DNA of 64,000 nt from an uncultured Prevotellaceae bacterium (GTDB lineage Bacteria; Bacteroidota; Bacteroidia; Bacteroidales; Bacteroidaceae). The DNA is taken from the NCBI GenBank assembly GCA_900317305.1, contig ONGG01000008.1:59215-123214 (forward strand). The letters are read 5' to 3'. Positions 1 through 9,079 of this stretch are shown here, one piece after another (position 1 is the first letter of the stretch; every line of letters begins with the position of its first letter). Both the position numbers and the translations under genes were made by a program. Below the pieces are notes generated by a model, which did no database searches, had not been told where the DNA came from, and saw only the letters and a list, made by a program, of their open reading frames with translations.

Positions 1-2051
1 ACGCGTTTTCCATTATTGTAGCCCACGGCCACCACCTTGCCTGGCTGATAGACGGCACGCCACTTCAGATGTCCGTTGCGTGGCATACGTTGCCGGCCCA
101 GTTTCCGGCCATTCACCGTGAGTTCCACCTCATCGCAGTTGCTGTAGGCCCAGAGTTCGATTTCCTCACCCTCATGGCCCTGCAAGTTCCAATGCGGGAA
201 AATATGCAGGGTGGGCTCATCCGTCCACCATGATTTCAGATACCATGCCTCATCTTTCCAGAATCCGCAGTAGTCGAGGATGCCAAACTCCGAGTCATGG
301 GCGGGGAAGGCCAGCGGATTGGGTTCACCACGATAGTCGAACCCTGTCCAATAGAAGATGCCAGCGGCCCAGTCGTGATCAGCATAGAAGCGCCATCCCC
401 GCTCGATCACGTTCTCCACATGATGGTTCAGCGTATCGAGGTTCATCGATCGCATGTGTCCTGGCACGGCAGGGTCGTTGAAATAGACGCCACGTGTGCC
501 GCAGCCCGTAGTTTCCTCCGTTCCCACGATTTTCCACTCTGGATGTTGGCGGCGACGGTTCTCCACATCGTTCTGCGCAATATAGTTATAGCCCACCACG
601 TCGAGTCCCTTGATCATCTCCGACCCACCGGCGTTGGCGATGGTCGAAGGCCGTGTGGGGTCGAGCAGTCGGGTGTACTCTCTCATGGCCGCAGCGATAC
701 GTGTACCCTGAATGGTGTTCTCCATGCCCCACTCCTCGTTGCCGTCGCTCCAAAGGATGACCGACGGATGATTGCGGTCGCGCTTGATCATATTCTCCAG
801 CAGTCGCACGTGCTCCTGGTTGATGCCCGTAAGACGGTTCTCATCGATGACGAGGATGCCCTCCCTGTCGCAGACATCGAGCATGGCCGGCGTTATGGGA
901 TTGTGGGACGAGCGATAGGCATTGCAGCCCAACTCTTTGAGGCGCTTGATGCGCCACTCCTGCAAAGCATCAGGGATGGCCGAACCCACACCGGCATGGT
1001 CTTGATGCAGGTTGACGCCCTGGAGTTTCAGCCGCTGCCCATTGAGCAGGAATCCCTTGTCGGCATCGAAGGCGATATCGCGGAAGCCCGTGGTGGTAGT
1101 ATACACATCCGTCACCTTTCCATCTACCGTCACCGTGGTCTCCATCCGGTACAGATAGGGGTCTGTGGTGCTCCACAAGTGAGGTTGCGACAATGTCATC
1201 TGCTGCTTGCAGACATTGGTATCCTTGGGCTTCAAGGTGATGGTCACGGGAGCAATACGTCCCACCTCGTTGCCTTGGGCGTCGAGCAGCCGCTGCCCTA
1301 CTTGACAAGTCTGCGGTGTGAGCGAGTGGTTGTTCACCTCGGTGCTGACATGGATGATGGCCGAAGTATAAGGTTGTTGCAGGTCGGCATAGACAAAGGT
1401 GCCGAAAGGCGCCACGGCAACAGCATCCGTCTTCACCAGCCAAGCATCACGGTAGATGCCAGCACCTTCGTAGAACCATCCCTCCTCGAGAGTAGCATCG
1501 GCACGCATACAGATGAGGTTGTCGCCACCATAGTTCACATACTCCGTCACATCGTAGACCTGTGTGGCATAGCCACTGGGTTCCACCCCCATGTAGAAGC
1601 CATTGAACCACACCTGTGCATGGCGGAAGATGCCATCAAACTTCAAGGCGAGATGCTTGCCTAAGTCGGCCTCAGGTATCGAGATGACCTTGCGATACCA
1701 TCCCACACTCGTCTCGGGATACTTGTAGCCCACCGTCTTGTAACCATGAGAATGGCTGGCCTCACGGGCATACGGCAACATGGTCACCCAGTCGTGTGGG
1801 ACAGACACCTCCTGCCAGGACGAGTCGTCGAACTTCATCACATAGGGACCTTCGTTGTGAATGGAGTTGGCTTTGGTAAGATAATTGAAATACTCTGTTC
1901 CACAGCCGAAGTCCTTCACGGGGTCGGCTGCGTTGCCCAATGCGAATTTCCAGCCTTCACTCAGGCGGATGTTCTCACGCACACTCTGCTGGGCATGCAG
2001 AAGGAATGTGTGCAGAAAGAATAGAACCAAATAAAAGAATTTTGTTTTCAT
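1..2051 (-). CDS. GH2 beta-galactosidase-like glycosidase (3' end outside window)
   Basis: Secreted or periplasmic glycoside hydrolase family 2 enzyme, likely releasing terminal beta-galactose (or a related sugar) from oligosaccharides. The start at 2051 gives a signal peptide (MKTKFFYLVLFFLHTFLLHAQ) followed by a GH2 sugar-binding domain (residues about 30-190, with SVGWYRK and FDGIFRHAQVWFNG), an Ig-like domain, and a TIM barrel. The acid/base Glu is visible in SDGNEEWG (about residue 439) and the nucleophile in VGTEETTG (about residue 511); WTGFDYRGEPNP is also typical. At least 683 codons are present and no stop is seen before the left edge. It lies downstream of two small minus-strand genes, and the exact substrate cannot be told from sequence. 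Confidence 0.9.
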   Translation of the reverse strand, partial: MKTKFFYLVLFFLHTFLLHAQQSVRENIRLSEGWKFALGNAADPVKDFGCGTEYFNYLTKANSIHNEGPYVMKFDDSSWQEVSVPHDWVTMLPYAREASHSHGYKTVGYKYPETSVGWYRKVISIPEADLGKHLALKFDGIFRHAQVWFNGFYMGVEPSGYATQVYDVTEYVNYGGDNLICMRADATLEEGWFYEGAGIYRDAWLVKTDAVAVAPFGTFVYADLQQPYTSAIIHVSTEVNNHSLTPQTCQVGQRLLDAQGNEVGRIAPVTITLKPKDTNVCKQQMTLSQPHLWSTTDPYLYRMETTVTVDGKVTDVYTTTTGFRDIAFDADKGFLLNGQRLKLQGVNLHQDHAGVGSAIPDALQEWRIKRLKELGCNAYRSSHNPITPAMLDVCDREGILVIDENRLTGINQEHVRLLENMIKRDRNHPSVILWSDGNEEWGMENTIQGTRIAAAMREYTRLLDPTRPSTIANAGGSEMIKGLDVVGYNYIAQNDVENRRRQHPEWKIVGTEETTGCGTRGVYFNDPAVPGHMRSMNLDTLNHHVENVIERGWRFYADHDWAAGIFYWTGFDYRGEPNPLAFPAHDSEFGILDYCGFWKDEAWYLKSWWTDEPTLHIFPHWNLQGHEGEEIELWAYSNCDEVELTVNGRKLGRQRMPRNGHLKWRAVYQPGKVVAVGYNNGKR

Positions 2052-2107
2052 ATATGGGTGAAATGATGAATTGACTACATGGCGCATTTGAATAGCAAAG
2101 TCGCTTC

Positions 2108-2539
2108 TCACTCCTCATCGAGCAAGCGAAGCAACTCCTCTTCCGTGCAAGCGATGGCCGTGAAGAGTTTGTACATGAGTTCCGGTTCCTGCCTGATGGG
2201 GATATAGGCCACTACCGTCTTTCCCTTTCCAGCGAACCATCCCGCCTCGGTGTGGGCGCTGCGCCCACAGGGCAAGACGATGACACAAGTGTCGCACGAC
2301 TCCATGGCCTCGATGTCGTTGGCGAACTGCCTCTCTGCCTTTGGGTCGTGCAGACGGTCGCGATACTCCTGTGGCGTCCATTCCATATAGCCGGCATCCA
2401 CATTGCTCCATTTGAATCCTGGGTCGCCCGAAGGAGGATTACGGAAATCATAGACCTGATGTCCTGCCTTGCGGAGTGTCTCCACCACCGAGGGATAGAA
2501 CTCGTTCCGCCAACTGCTTGCCACATAAATCTTTCTCAT
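2108..2539 (-). CDS. nucleoside 2-deoxyribosyltransferase-like protein
   Basis: 143-residue cytosolic protein resembling the nucleoside 2-deoxyribosyltransferase superfamily, which handles N-glycosidic bonds of (deoxy)nucleosides. The family-type opening MRKIYVASSWRNEFYP, followed by AGHQVYDFRNPP, a DxxxxExCDTCVIVLPCGRSAHTEAG segment, and the conserved Glu in HTEAGWF (candidate nucleophile) support this. I chose the start at 2539 because a longer start at 2572 adds 11 residues with no family match. It lies about 56 bases upstream of the GH2 gene on the same strand. Substrate unknown. Confidence 0.75.
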   Translation of the reverse strand: MRKIYVASSWRNEFYPSVVETLRKAGHQVYDFRNPPSGDPGFKWSNVDAGYMEWTPQEYRDRLHDPKAERQFANDIEAMESCDTCVIVLPCGRSAHTEAGWFAGKGKTVVAYIPIRQEPELMYKLFTAIACTEEELLRLLDEE

Positions 2540-2599
2540 GCAATATTTCTGTTTCTTCGAGCAAGGTCGCATTTTACCTTGCTCGAAGGGGGTGGTGTA

Positions 2600-3736
2600 T
2601 TATTTTATGAACTTCACTTTCGATGCGTCACGCGGCTTGGCATCGGGCTGTTCGTCAGGATAGCCAATGGCGATGATGTAGTTGAGTTTGTAATCGGCGG
2701 GGATGTCGAGGCTGTCGATGAAGAACTTGGCATCGGCATTCGAAAGGAGGAAGCGCACGGGCCCACCGAGGCAACAGGTGCCCAGCCCCATCGACTGTGC
2801 GGCCAGCATGATGTTCTCGCCCAGCAGGCCGGCATCGAGTTCACCACCACCATTGGCTGGGGTGCAGACGCAGATGAGCGTTGGAGCGTTGCGGAACATA
2901 TTCTTGAAACCAGGGTCACGGCTCACTTGGTCGGGATTGGCTTTCTTGTATACCTCGTTGACGTCGGCGATGAGTTTCTGGTTCTCCACGACACGAACCA
3001 CCCATGGCTGGCGGTTCATACCACTGGGGGCATTGATGCCACACTTCACGATGGCCTCCAGTTTCTCATGCTCCACAGGCGTGTCGAGATACTTGCGCAC
3101 GGAGCGGCGGGCCATGATCGAACTGGTGACGGGGTTGAGTTCCAGGCACACATCAGTTTCGATATCGGCCATCTTGTCGGTAGGCTCATAGCGTTTCAGC
3201 ACCTTGCCGTCGCGTGAAACGAGGAACTTGGTGAAATTCCACTTGATGCTCGACTTCGCAGCATAGTCGGCATCCTGCCTCTTGAGCATCCCGTCCATGC
3301 GTTTGCCCAAGTCATCGTTGAGGTCAAAACCGCCAAAAGGTCTCTTCGACTTCAGGCAAGTATAGAGCGGAGCCTCGTTCTCGCCATTGACATCGATTTT
3401 GTCGAACTGAGGGAACTTGATAGCGAAGTTGGCGATGCAGAACTGATGGATTTCGGCGATGGTGCCCGGTGCCTGCTGTCCGAACTGGTTGCAGGGGAAG
3501 TCAAGGATTTCGAAGCCCTGGTCACGGTATTTCTCGTAGAGCGCCTCCAGTTCCTTGTACTGTGGGGTGAAACCACAGCGGGTGGCGGTGTTGACAATGA
3601 GCAGCACCTTTCCCTTGAAGTCGGCTAACGACACGTCTTTTCCAAGGTCGTCCTTCACAGTGTAATTGTATATTTCCTGGGCTGATGCGGAAGCCAACAA
3701 GGTGGCCAGCATGCAAATGGCTAATAATCTTTTCAT
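2600..3736 (-). CDS. glutathione peroxidase-nitroreductase fusion, exported
   Basis: Two enzyme domains in one 378-residue chain. Residues 1-19 form a signal peptide (MKRLLAICMLATLLASASA). Residues about 20-190 are a glutathione-peroxidase/thiol-peroxidase domain with the peroxidatic Cys at about residue 54 (NTATRCGFTPQY), FPCNQFGQQ, and KWNFTKFLV; the family's selenocysteine is replaced by cysteine. From about residue 205 a nitroreductase-family FMN domain follows (MARRSVRKYLDTPVEHEK, INAPSGMNRQPW, LGENIMLAAQSMGLGTCCLGG). The reading frame runs through both without interruption. The start at 3736 is chosen for the signal peptide. A likely role is peroxide reduction and an oxidoreductase step outside the cytoplasm, but the electron donor is unknown. 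Confidence 0.85.
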   Translation of the reverse strand: MKRLLAICMLATLLASASAQEIYNYTVKDDLGKDVSLADFKGKVLLIVNTATRCGFTPQYKELEALYEKYRDQGFEILDFPCNQFGQQAPGTIAEIHQFCIANFAIKFPQFDKIDVNGENEAPLYTCLKSKRPFGGFDLNDDLGKRMDGMLKRQDADYAAKSSIKWNFTKFLVSRDGKVLKRYEPTDKMADIETDVCLELNPVTSSIMARRSVRKYLDTPVEHEKLEAIVKCGINAPSGMNRQPWVVRVVENQKLIADVNEVYKKANPDQVSRDPGFKNMFRNAPTLICVCTPANGGGELDAGLLGENIMLAAQSMGLGTCCLGGPVRFLLSNADAKFFIDSLDIPADYKLNYIIAIGYPDEQPDAKPRDASKVKFIK

Positions 3737-3779
3737 ATTGGATTGATTTAGGTGATTTCGCAATTCATACACGACGGAC

Positions 3780-5447
3780 TCATTCTGGCAGTCCGATTTC
3801 CTTGACACGCCGCTCAAACTGCTCTCGGTTACCGATGGCACCGTTCTTGATGCGGGCGCGGTAGTTGTAGATGGTATTGACAGAATAGTGGAGGAACTCT
3901 GCTATTTTCGAGGAGTCGTCGATGCCGAGACGGATAAGGGCGAAGATGCGGAGGTCGGTGGTGAGCCGTCCCTTATCCCTGGGATGGATCTGCACCTCGG
4001 GTTGCAAGAGCGCATTGAAATCGTCGACAAAATGAGGGAAGAGATGGAGAAACGCAGAGTCGAAACTCTGGTTGAGGTCCTCGATGTCGCGCTCTTTCTG
4101 CTCCGACGATTTGGAGAGTTGCAAGATATCCGCCAATTCGTTTTTCTTGATTTTCTTGGTCACCATCTTTCGGTAACTGTCGAGTTTATCGACATACTGG
4201 GCGCAGAGGGCGAGGAACCGTCCGATATACTCGTCTTTCACGTTATTGGCATCCTTGAGCTGTGCATTGACTACAGCCAACTGGCCGTTGGTGGAGGAAA
4301 GTTGACTGTTGGCCGACTTGAGTTCGTCGTTGAGGGCCGCCAACTGCGCGTTGGTGTCGTTGAGGGCATTCCGCGCCACTGCCAACTGCCGGTTGCGCCT
4401 ATTGAGGAAGAAGAGCACGCCCAGGAGCAGAACGATAAGTATGCTGATGGCCGCCAGCGTGACCCACAACTGGTTGGTGGTGCGCTCACTCTTTGCCTTA
4501 TAGCTCTTGGCTATCTCGTTGAGCAGAGGCGATATCTGCCATTGTCGCTGCCGTGAGCCGTAGCGTCCGGCACAGTCGCTGGTATAGCTGATATAACGAT
4601 AGGCGCGGTCGATGTCGTTCTGCAGCATGAGCTGATTGGCCAGTTCCCACATCGAGCCCTGGTCCATCACCCCATTTCGCACATCGGCGAGCACCGACTC
4701 GCAGAGCCAGCGCATCATCTCCACGGAGTCGTTCTGCGCCTTGAACTCAAGATAGCGGTAAAGGGTGACGAGGGCATAGGGATGGCTTCCCGGTTCCACG
4801 GTTTTCAGCCACTCATCGTTGAGTTGGAGTGCCGCTTTGAGGTCGCCTTTCGCATTGAGGGCCAGTTCGCGTCGGGCATAGCAGTCAGGATCATCGGGCG
4901 GCAGTGTCTCATACATCAGCGCCTCGTATTTTCCAGCCTGCTGGTAGTAGGCATCGCGCATGTTGTCGAGTCGCGAGTAGTATCCCAGTTCGTTGTAGAC
5001 ATTATTTCGAGCCCTATAGTATTCGCCCATGGCCTCACGGCTGACGCCAGTGAGATTGATGCTGTCGAGCGTCATCAGCGCCTCGTCGTACATACCGATG
5101 TTGGAACACCGAAGTGCCAACAGCGAACGACAGCGCACCCCTTCGGACCGGTCGCCCATCTCGTCGGCCAGGCGGATGCCCTCGCGAAGAAAAAACATGG
5201 CAGAGTCGCTGATAAAGGGCCTGTATAATTCGTACAAAGCAAGTGCAGACTCGTATTTTGCCGCTGTCTGCCGGGCAGTGGCAAAATTGTTCCGGGCCTC
5301 AGTGATCCTCGCCTCGCGTTTGGCCACATAGTCGGAAGAATGGGCTATGGCATTGTCGATTTCCTCGAGTTTCTGCTTGATGGTGGAATCCTGTGCATGG
5401 ATGCCCATCGACAGCACACAAGTGAGGAATAAGGTTAGCAATCGCAT
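3780..5447 (-). CDS. DUF6377 TPR-type membrane regulator
   Basis: 555-residue protein of the Bacteroidota DUF6377 family. It has a signal peptide (about 1-19), a periplasmic all-helical TPR-like region (about 20-310), one transmembrane helix (LWVTLAAISILIVLLLGVLF, about 320-345), a coiled coil rich in NAQLAALNDEL/NGQLAVVNAQL repeats (about 355-405) and a cytosolic C-terminal part ending in a helix-turn-helix-like segment (SSKIAEFLHYSVNTIYNYR, about 512-530). The layout implies signal sensing outside and DNA binding inside. It lies directly downstream of the beta-glucan PUL operon, separated by a terminator, and has its own -7 element at 5536-5543, so it may respond to or control the PUL. That link is inferred only from position. 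Confidence 0.75.
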   Translation of the reverse strand: MRLLTLFLTCVLSMGIHAQDSTIKQKLEEIDNAIAHSSDYVAKREARITEARNNFATARQTAAKYESALALYELYRPFISDSAMFFLREGIRLADEMGDRSEGVRCRSLLALRCSNIGMYDEALMTLDSINLTGVSREAMGEYYRARNNVYNELGYYSRLDNMRDAYYQQAGKYEALMYETLPPDDPDCYARRELALNAKGDLKAALQLNDEWLKTVEPGSHPYALVTLYRYLEFKAQNDSVEMMRWLCESVLADVRNGVMDQGSMWELANQLMLQNDIDRAYRYISYTSDCAGRYGSRQRQWQISPLLNEIAKSYKAKSERTTNQLWVTLAAISILIVLLLGVLFFLNRRNRQLAVARNALNDTNAQLAALNDELKSANSQLSSTNGQLAVVNAQLKDANNVKDEYIGRFLALCAQYVDKLDSYRKMVTKKIKKNELADILQLSKSSEQKERDIEDLNQSFDSAFLHLFPHFVDDFNALLQPEVQIHPRDKGRLTTDLRIFALIRLGIDDSSKIAEFLHYSVNTIYNYRARIKNGAIGNREQFERRVKEIGLPE

Positions 5448-5535
5448 ATGGTTTAGGTGGTTAGGCGTACAAAGTGAGGAGAACACAGCCTCGCTCGTTG
5501 ACATTTCCGAGCCGGTGCGGCTTCACCTCAAGGGA

Positions 5536-5543
5536 CAAAGTTA
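5536..5543 (-). promoter_or_regulatory. -7 element for the DUF6377 gene
   Basis: Reads TAACTTTG on the minus strand, matching the Bacteroidota TAnnTTTG element, 88 bases upstream of the DUF6377 start. The upstream half of this promoter would lie inside the PUL terminator hairpin. Confidence 0.45.
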
Positions 5544-5544
5544 C

Positions 5545-5585
5545 AAAAAAATCGAAGACAATCTAACATTGTCCCCGATTTTTTT
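5545..5585 (-). terminator. intrinsic terminator of the PUL operon
   Basis: A hairpin with arms AAAAAAATCG (5545-5554) and CGATTTTTTT (5576-5585) plus an inner GACAAT/ATTGTC stem (5557-5562 and 5568-5573) and a 5-base loop. Read on the minus strand it ends in a run of T, so it would stop transcription leaving the GH3 gene. Confidence 0.7.
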
Positions 5586-5708
5586 GTTTTTTCATAAGCA
5601 CTGCGCTCTGAGTGACTCGATTCTCTTCAATAACTATGAGAACCCAAGCACCTGGAAATCCAGGAATAGTTCAGAACGCCAATTGTTACCACTGAAAACT
5701 CAGAGAAT

Positions 5709-5736
5709 CCCCCTCCTCATGAACAGGAGGATGGGG
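5709..5736. repeat. REP-like C/G-rich inverted repeat
   Basis: CCCCCTCCT and AGGAG-GAT-GGGG face each other around a short spacer just downstream of the GH3 gene. A similar C-rich/G-rich hairpin occurs at 25412-25433, so this may be a dispersed intergenic element. Confidence 0.4.
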
Positions 5737-5752
5737 AATTGGTCCTAAAAAC

Positions 5753-7975
5753 CTATTTCAACCTAAACCTAACTGTTTTCTTAATGTCGTTGGCCGAGAA
5801 GCCGAGGAGAGCCTCGAAATCGCCCGGTTCTGCAGTCCACTGCTGAATGCGGTCGTCGAAGAACGAGAGGGCGCTACGGCCGATGGTGAGGCGCACATCG
5901 CGCTGCTCGCCAGGCTGCAGGAACACCTTCTTGAAGGCCTTCAATTCTTTCTCAGGTCGTGGCAATGAGCACTTCTTGTCGGCCACATAGAGTTGAATGG
6001 TGGTGGCACCCGCCACCTGTCCGGTGTTGGTGACGCTGACGGTGAAGGAAAGCGAGTCGTCGGCAGCAATCTCACGCTTGTCGGCTGTCGCCCCATCCAT
6101 GCGGAAGGTGGTGTAGGAGAGTCCGTGACCAAAGGCGAAGAGGGGCTTGATGCGGTTCTTGTCGGCCCATCGGTATCCCACATAGATATCCTCCTTATAC
6201 TCCTCGTCGATGACACGCTCATTGGTGCGCCATGTGCCAGGATAGGAACCTGTGGCATGTGCACCACAATCCTCCAGCCGCACAGGCCATGTGAACGGCA
6301 GGCTGCCGCTGGGATTCACCTCTCCGGTGAGGACATCGGCCAGAGCCAATCCAGCCTCCGAACCCAGGAACCATCCCTGCACCACGGCAGGCACACGACT
6401 GATCCAAGGCATGGCCACTGCATTTCCAGAGATGTTGACGAACACCACGTTCTTGTTGACCTTGACGAGCGCTTCTACCAACTCGTCCTGCGCGTAGGGC
6501 AGTCCATACTCCTTGCGGTCGTGCCCCTCACAGTCCTGGTGGTTGCTTTTGTTCAATCCGCCGAAAACGACCACATAGTCGGCATTGCGTGCCTTCTCCA
6601 CCGCCTCGGCGATGAGTTCGCTGGCACTGCGTTTGTCGGCCAGGTCCTGTCCGGTTGTCACGCCATTATAGGCGCCAGTAGTGTCGCCCACATAGCCACG
6701 GGCATAGTCGACCTTGTCGGCCAACCGCTCACGCAGTCCTTGCAGTGGCGATATCTCATGCTGTGCCTTGAGCGACGACGAGCCGCCGCCCACAGTCATC
6801 ATCTTGATGGCATTCTCGCCAACCACGAGCACACGGGCATTGGGGCGGAAAGGCAGTACCTGACGGTCGTTCTTGAGCAGCACGATACCCTCTTGGGCCA
6901 CCTTGCGGGCCACCTGGTAGTGGGCCTCGGAACACAGCGAGCCATAAGGCCGCTGGCGGTTCATATTGGTGCGCATCATCAGCCTCAGCACCCGTCGCAC
7001 TTTCTCATCAAGTTCGCTGGTAGTGAGTTTTCCCTCATTGATGAGTTGACGGTAGGGCTGTGCCATATAATAGTTGTCATAGGCATTGGTAGCGCCCATG
7101 GTGAGTCCGTCGGTCCAGGTGCCGAACTCCAGGTCGAGTCCGTTTTTCACCGCCTCAAGGGTGTTGTGCGTACCACCCCAGTCGCTGATCACCACGCCGT
7201 CGAAGCCCCACTCCTGTTTCAAGATGCGGTTGAGCAACACCTCGTTATGGCAGTTGTGCTGATTCTTATAGAGGTTGTAGGCCCCCATGATAGCCCAGGC
7301 GCCACCCTCGGTGACAGCGGCATGGAAAGCCGGCAGGTAGATTTCGCGAAGCGCGCGGTCGCTGACGATGACGTTGACCTGATGACGGTATTCCTCGTCG
7401 TTGTTGAGCGCGTAGTGCTTCACGCAGGCCGCCACCCCTTTCGACTGCAGTCCCTGCACATAGGGAACCACCATGCGCGAGGCCAGCCATGGATCCTCGC
7501 CCATATACTCGAAGTTGCGTCCGTTGAGCGGGGTGCGGTTGATGTTGATGCCCGGTCCGAGCATCACATTCTTGTTGCGGTAGAGCGCCTCCTCGCCCAG
7601 GCTTTCGCCATAGGCCCTGGAGAGGCACGGGTTCCACGTGGCGGCAAGGCATGTGAGTGCCGGGAAGGCCACGCACGAGTCGTTGGTCTGTCCGGCCTGC
7701 TCCCACTCGTCCCAAAGCACGTCGGGACGCACGCCATGCGGTCCGTCATCGGTCCAGAGGTCGGGGAAGCCGAGACGTTTCACACCTGCCGACGAGAATT
7801 TCGACTGAGCATGGATGATGGCGATTTTCTCGTCGAGCGTCATGCGTCGGAGCGCGTCCTCCACCCTCGTCTCGATGTCCTTCGACTCATCGAGGTAGAC
7901 GGGCTTGTCGAGGGTCTGCGCCTGCAGGCCCATGACAAGCGTCGTGAGGAAAAAAGTAACGATTGCTTTTCTCAT
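5753..7975 (-). CDS. GH3 beta-glucosidase
   Basis: 740-residue exported GH3 enzyme that would remove glucose from the ends of beta-gluco-oligosaccharides in the periplasm. Signal peptide 1-20 (MRKAIVTFFLTTLVMGLQAQ); N-terminal barrel with TDDGPHGVR, the substrate-binding KHY (about 186-188), and the nucleophile Asp265 in GFDGVVISDWGGTH; alpha/beta sandwich domain with VGENAIKMMTVGGGSSS; C-terminal fibronectin-like domain with FAFGHGLSYTTF. I chose the start at 7975 because it gives the signal peptide and overlaps the upstream GH16 stop by four bases, implying translational coupling. It is the last gene of the SusC-to-GH3 operon. Confidence 0.93.
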   Translation of the reverse strand: MRKAIVTFFLTTLVMGLQAQTLDKPVYLDESKDIETRVEDALRRMTLDEKIAIIHAQSKFSSAGVKRLGFPDLWTDDGPHGVRPDVLWDEWEQAGQTNDSCVAFPALTCLAATWNPCLSRAYGESLGEEALYRNKNVMLGPGININRTPLNGRNFEYMGEDPWLASRMVVPYVQGLQSKGVAACVKHYALNNDEEYRHQVNVIVSDRALREIYLPAFHAAVTEGGAWAIMGAYNLYKNQHNCHNEVLLNRILKQEWGFDGVVISDWGGTHNTLEAVKNGLDLEFGTWTDGLTMGATNAYDNYYMAQPYRQLINEGKLTTSELDEKVRRVLRLMMRTNMNRQRPYGSLCSEAHYQVARKVAQEGIVLLKNDRQVLPFRPNARVLVVGENAIKMMTVGGGSSSLKAQHEISPLQGLRERLADKVDYARGYVGDTTGAYNGVTTGQDLADKRSASELIAEAVEKARNADYVVVFGGLNKSNHQDCEGHDRKEYGLPYAQDELVEALVKVNKNVVFVNISGNAVAMPWISRVPAVVQGWFLGSEAGLALADVLTGEVNPSGSLPFTWPVRLEDCGAHATGSYPGTWRTNERVIDEEYKEDIYVGYRWADKNRIKPLFAFGHGLSYTTFRMDGATADKREIAADDSLSFTVSVTNTGQVAGATTIQLYVADKKCSLPRPEKELKAFKKVFLQPGEQRDVRLTIGRSALSFFDDRIQQWTAEPGDFEALLGFSANDIKKTVRFRLK

Positions 7976-9075
7976 TTTTTCTTGAAAACACGTACATAAT
8001 CTACTTCCATGGTCACAGGCAGGGCACTCTCGTCGATGCCCCCTGCGCCGCCCCATGTGCCACCCCAAGCAAGGTTGAGGATGACATAAAACTCTTTGGC
8101 GAAGGGCCATGTGTTCTTGTTTCCGGCACCATCGTTGTCGAAGTGGAGCAGCGGGTTGCCGTCGACGTAGGTCTGAATGTAGTTTTCGGTCCACTCCAAG
8201 GCGTAGACATGGAACTCGTCCTCGGCTCCAGGCGTGAGACGCTCGGCCGTTTTCTGCGTACCCTTGGTGTGGTTGTAACTATTGCAGTGGATAGACGACG
8301 AGGTGTAGTTGGGGTGGTTTCCCACCTCCTCCATGATGTCGATCTCGCCACAAGTGGGCCAACCGTCGCTCTCGTTGACAGGCATCATCCAGAAGGCCGG
8401 CCATGTGCCACTGCCCTTTGGCAGTTTGATGCGTGCCTCTACCCATCCGTACTTCCAGCCATTCTTCTTGTTGGCGTAGATACGGGCCGAATAGATTTTG
8501 CCATCCACCTTCTTGCAGTTGATCTTCAGCGTGCCGTTGCTTACCTCGGTCACGCCATTGCCATTGACGTAGTTCTGCTTCTCGCTGTTCACCCATCCGG
8601 CGTTCTTCACCTCGTAGGTCCAGTCGGGGCCGAGAGAGATGCCAGTGAACTCATCGTACCAGTCGATCACATACCCCTCGGGCACCTTCATGTCGGGGTC
8701 GACAGCCGGCTTGGGTATACCGGGCTGGCGCACATTGATGACCTGGCGGGTCTCTCCCGCCTTCACCGTCACAGTACCCTCACGGTCGTCGTAGGTACCA
8801 TTCTCGGCCACCTTCACGGTGAGTGTGGCCGTTTTCTCGGTAGAGTTCTTCGGCGAGACCGTGATCCAGTCGGCGCTGGCAAAGGCCATCCACTCCCTGT
8901 TGGCATTGACCATGACACTTTGCTCACCTCCATTGGCGATGAACGTGAGTTCGGTGGGCGAACACGACACCTGGCCAGCGGCATTGCCGCCGCCAGGTGA
9001 GTCGTCGTCGCCGCCACAGGCTGCGAAAGCCATCAGGCATGCGAATAAAGCACTGTATATCATCGATTTTCTCAT
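7972..9075 (-). CDS. GH16 endo-beta-glucanase lipoprotein with BACON-like domain
   Basis: 367-residue surface or outer-membrane lipoprotein that would cut beta-1,3 or mixed-linkage glucan inside the chain. A lipobox ends at Cys20 (LFACLMAFAACGGDDD). Residues about 36-117 form a BACON-like beta-sandwich (CSPTELTFIANGG, FASADWITVSP). The GH16 domain follows from about 133, with catalytic Glu244, Asp246 and Glu249 in GEIDIMEEVG and substrate-cleft residues in GTWPAFWMMP. It sits between the glycan-binding lipoprotein and the GH3 glucosidase, overlapping the latter by four bases, so products would pass to GH3. Family assignment is firm; laminarin versus mixed-linkage glucan is undecided. Confidence 0.92.
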   Translation of the reverse strand: MRKSMIYSALFACLMAFAACGGDDDSPGGGNAAGQVSCSPTELTFIANGGEQSVMVNANREWMAFASADWITVSPKNSTEKTATLTVKVAENGTYDDREGTVTVKAGETRQVINVRQPGIPKPAVDPDMKVPEGYVIDWYDEFTGISLGPDWTYEVKNAGWVNSEKQNYVNGNGVTEVSNGTLKINCKKVDGKIYSARIYANKKNGWKYGWVEARIKLPKGSGTWPAFWMMPVNESDGWPTCGEIDIMEEVGNHPNYTSSSIHCNSYNHTKGTQKTAERLTPGAEDEFHVYALEWTENYIQTYVDGNPLLHFDNDGAGNKNTWPFAKEFYVILNLAWGGTWGGAGGIDESALPVTMEVDYVRVFKKK

Positions 9076-9079
9076 TGCT

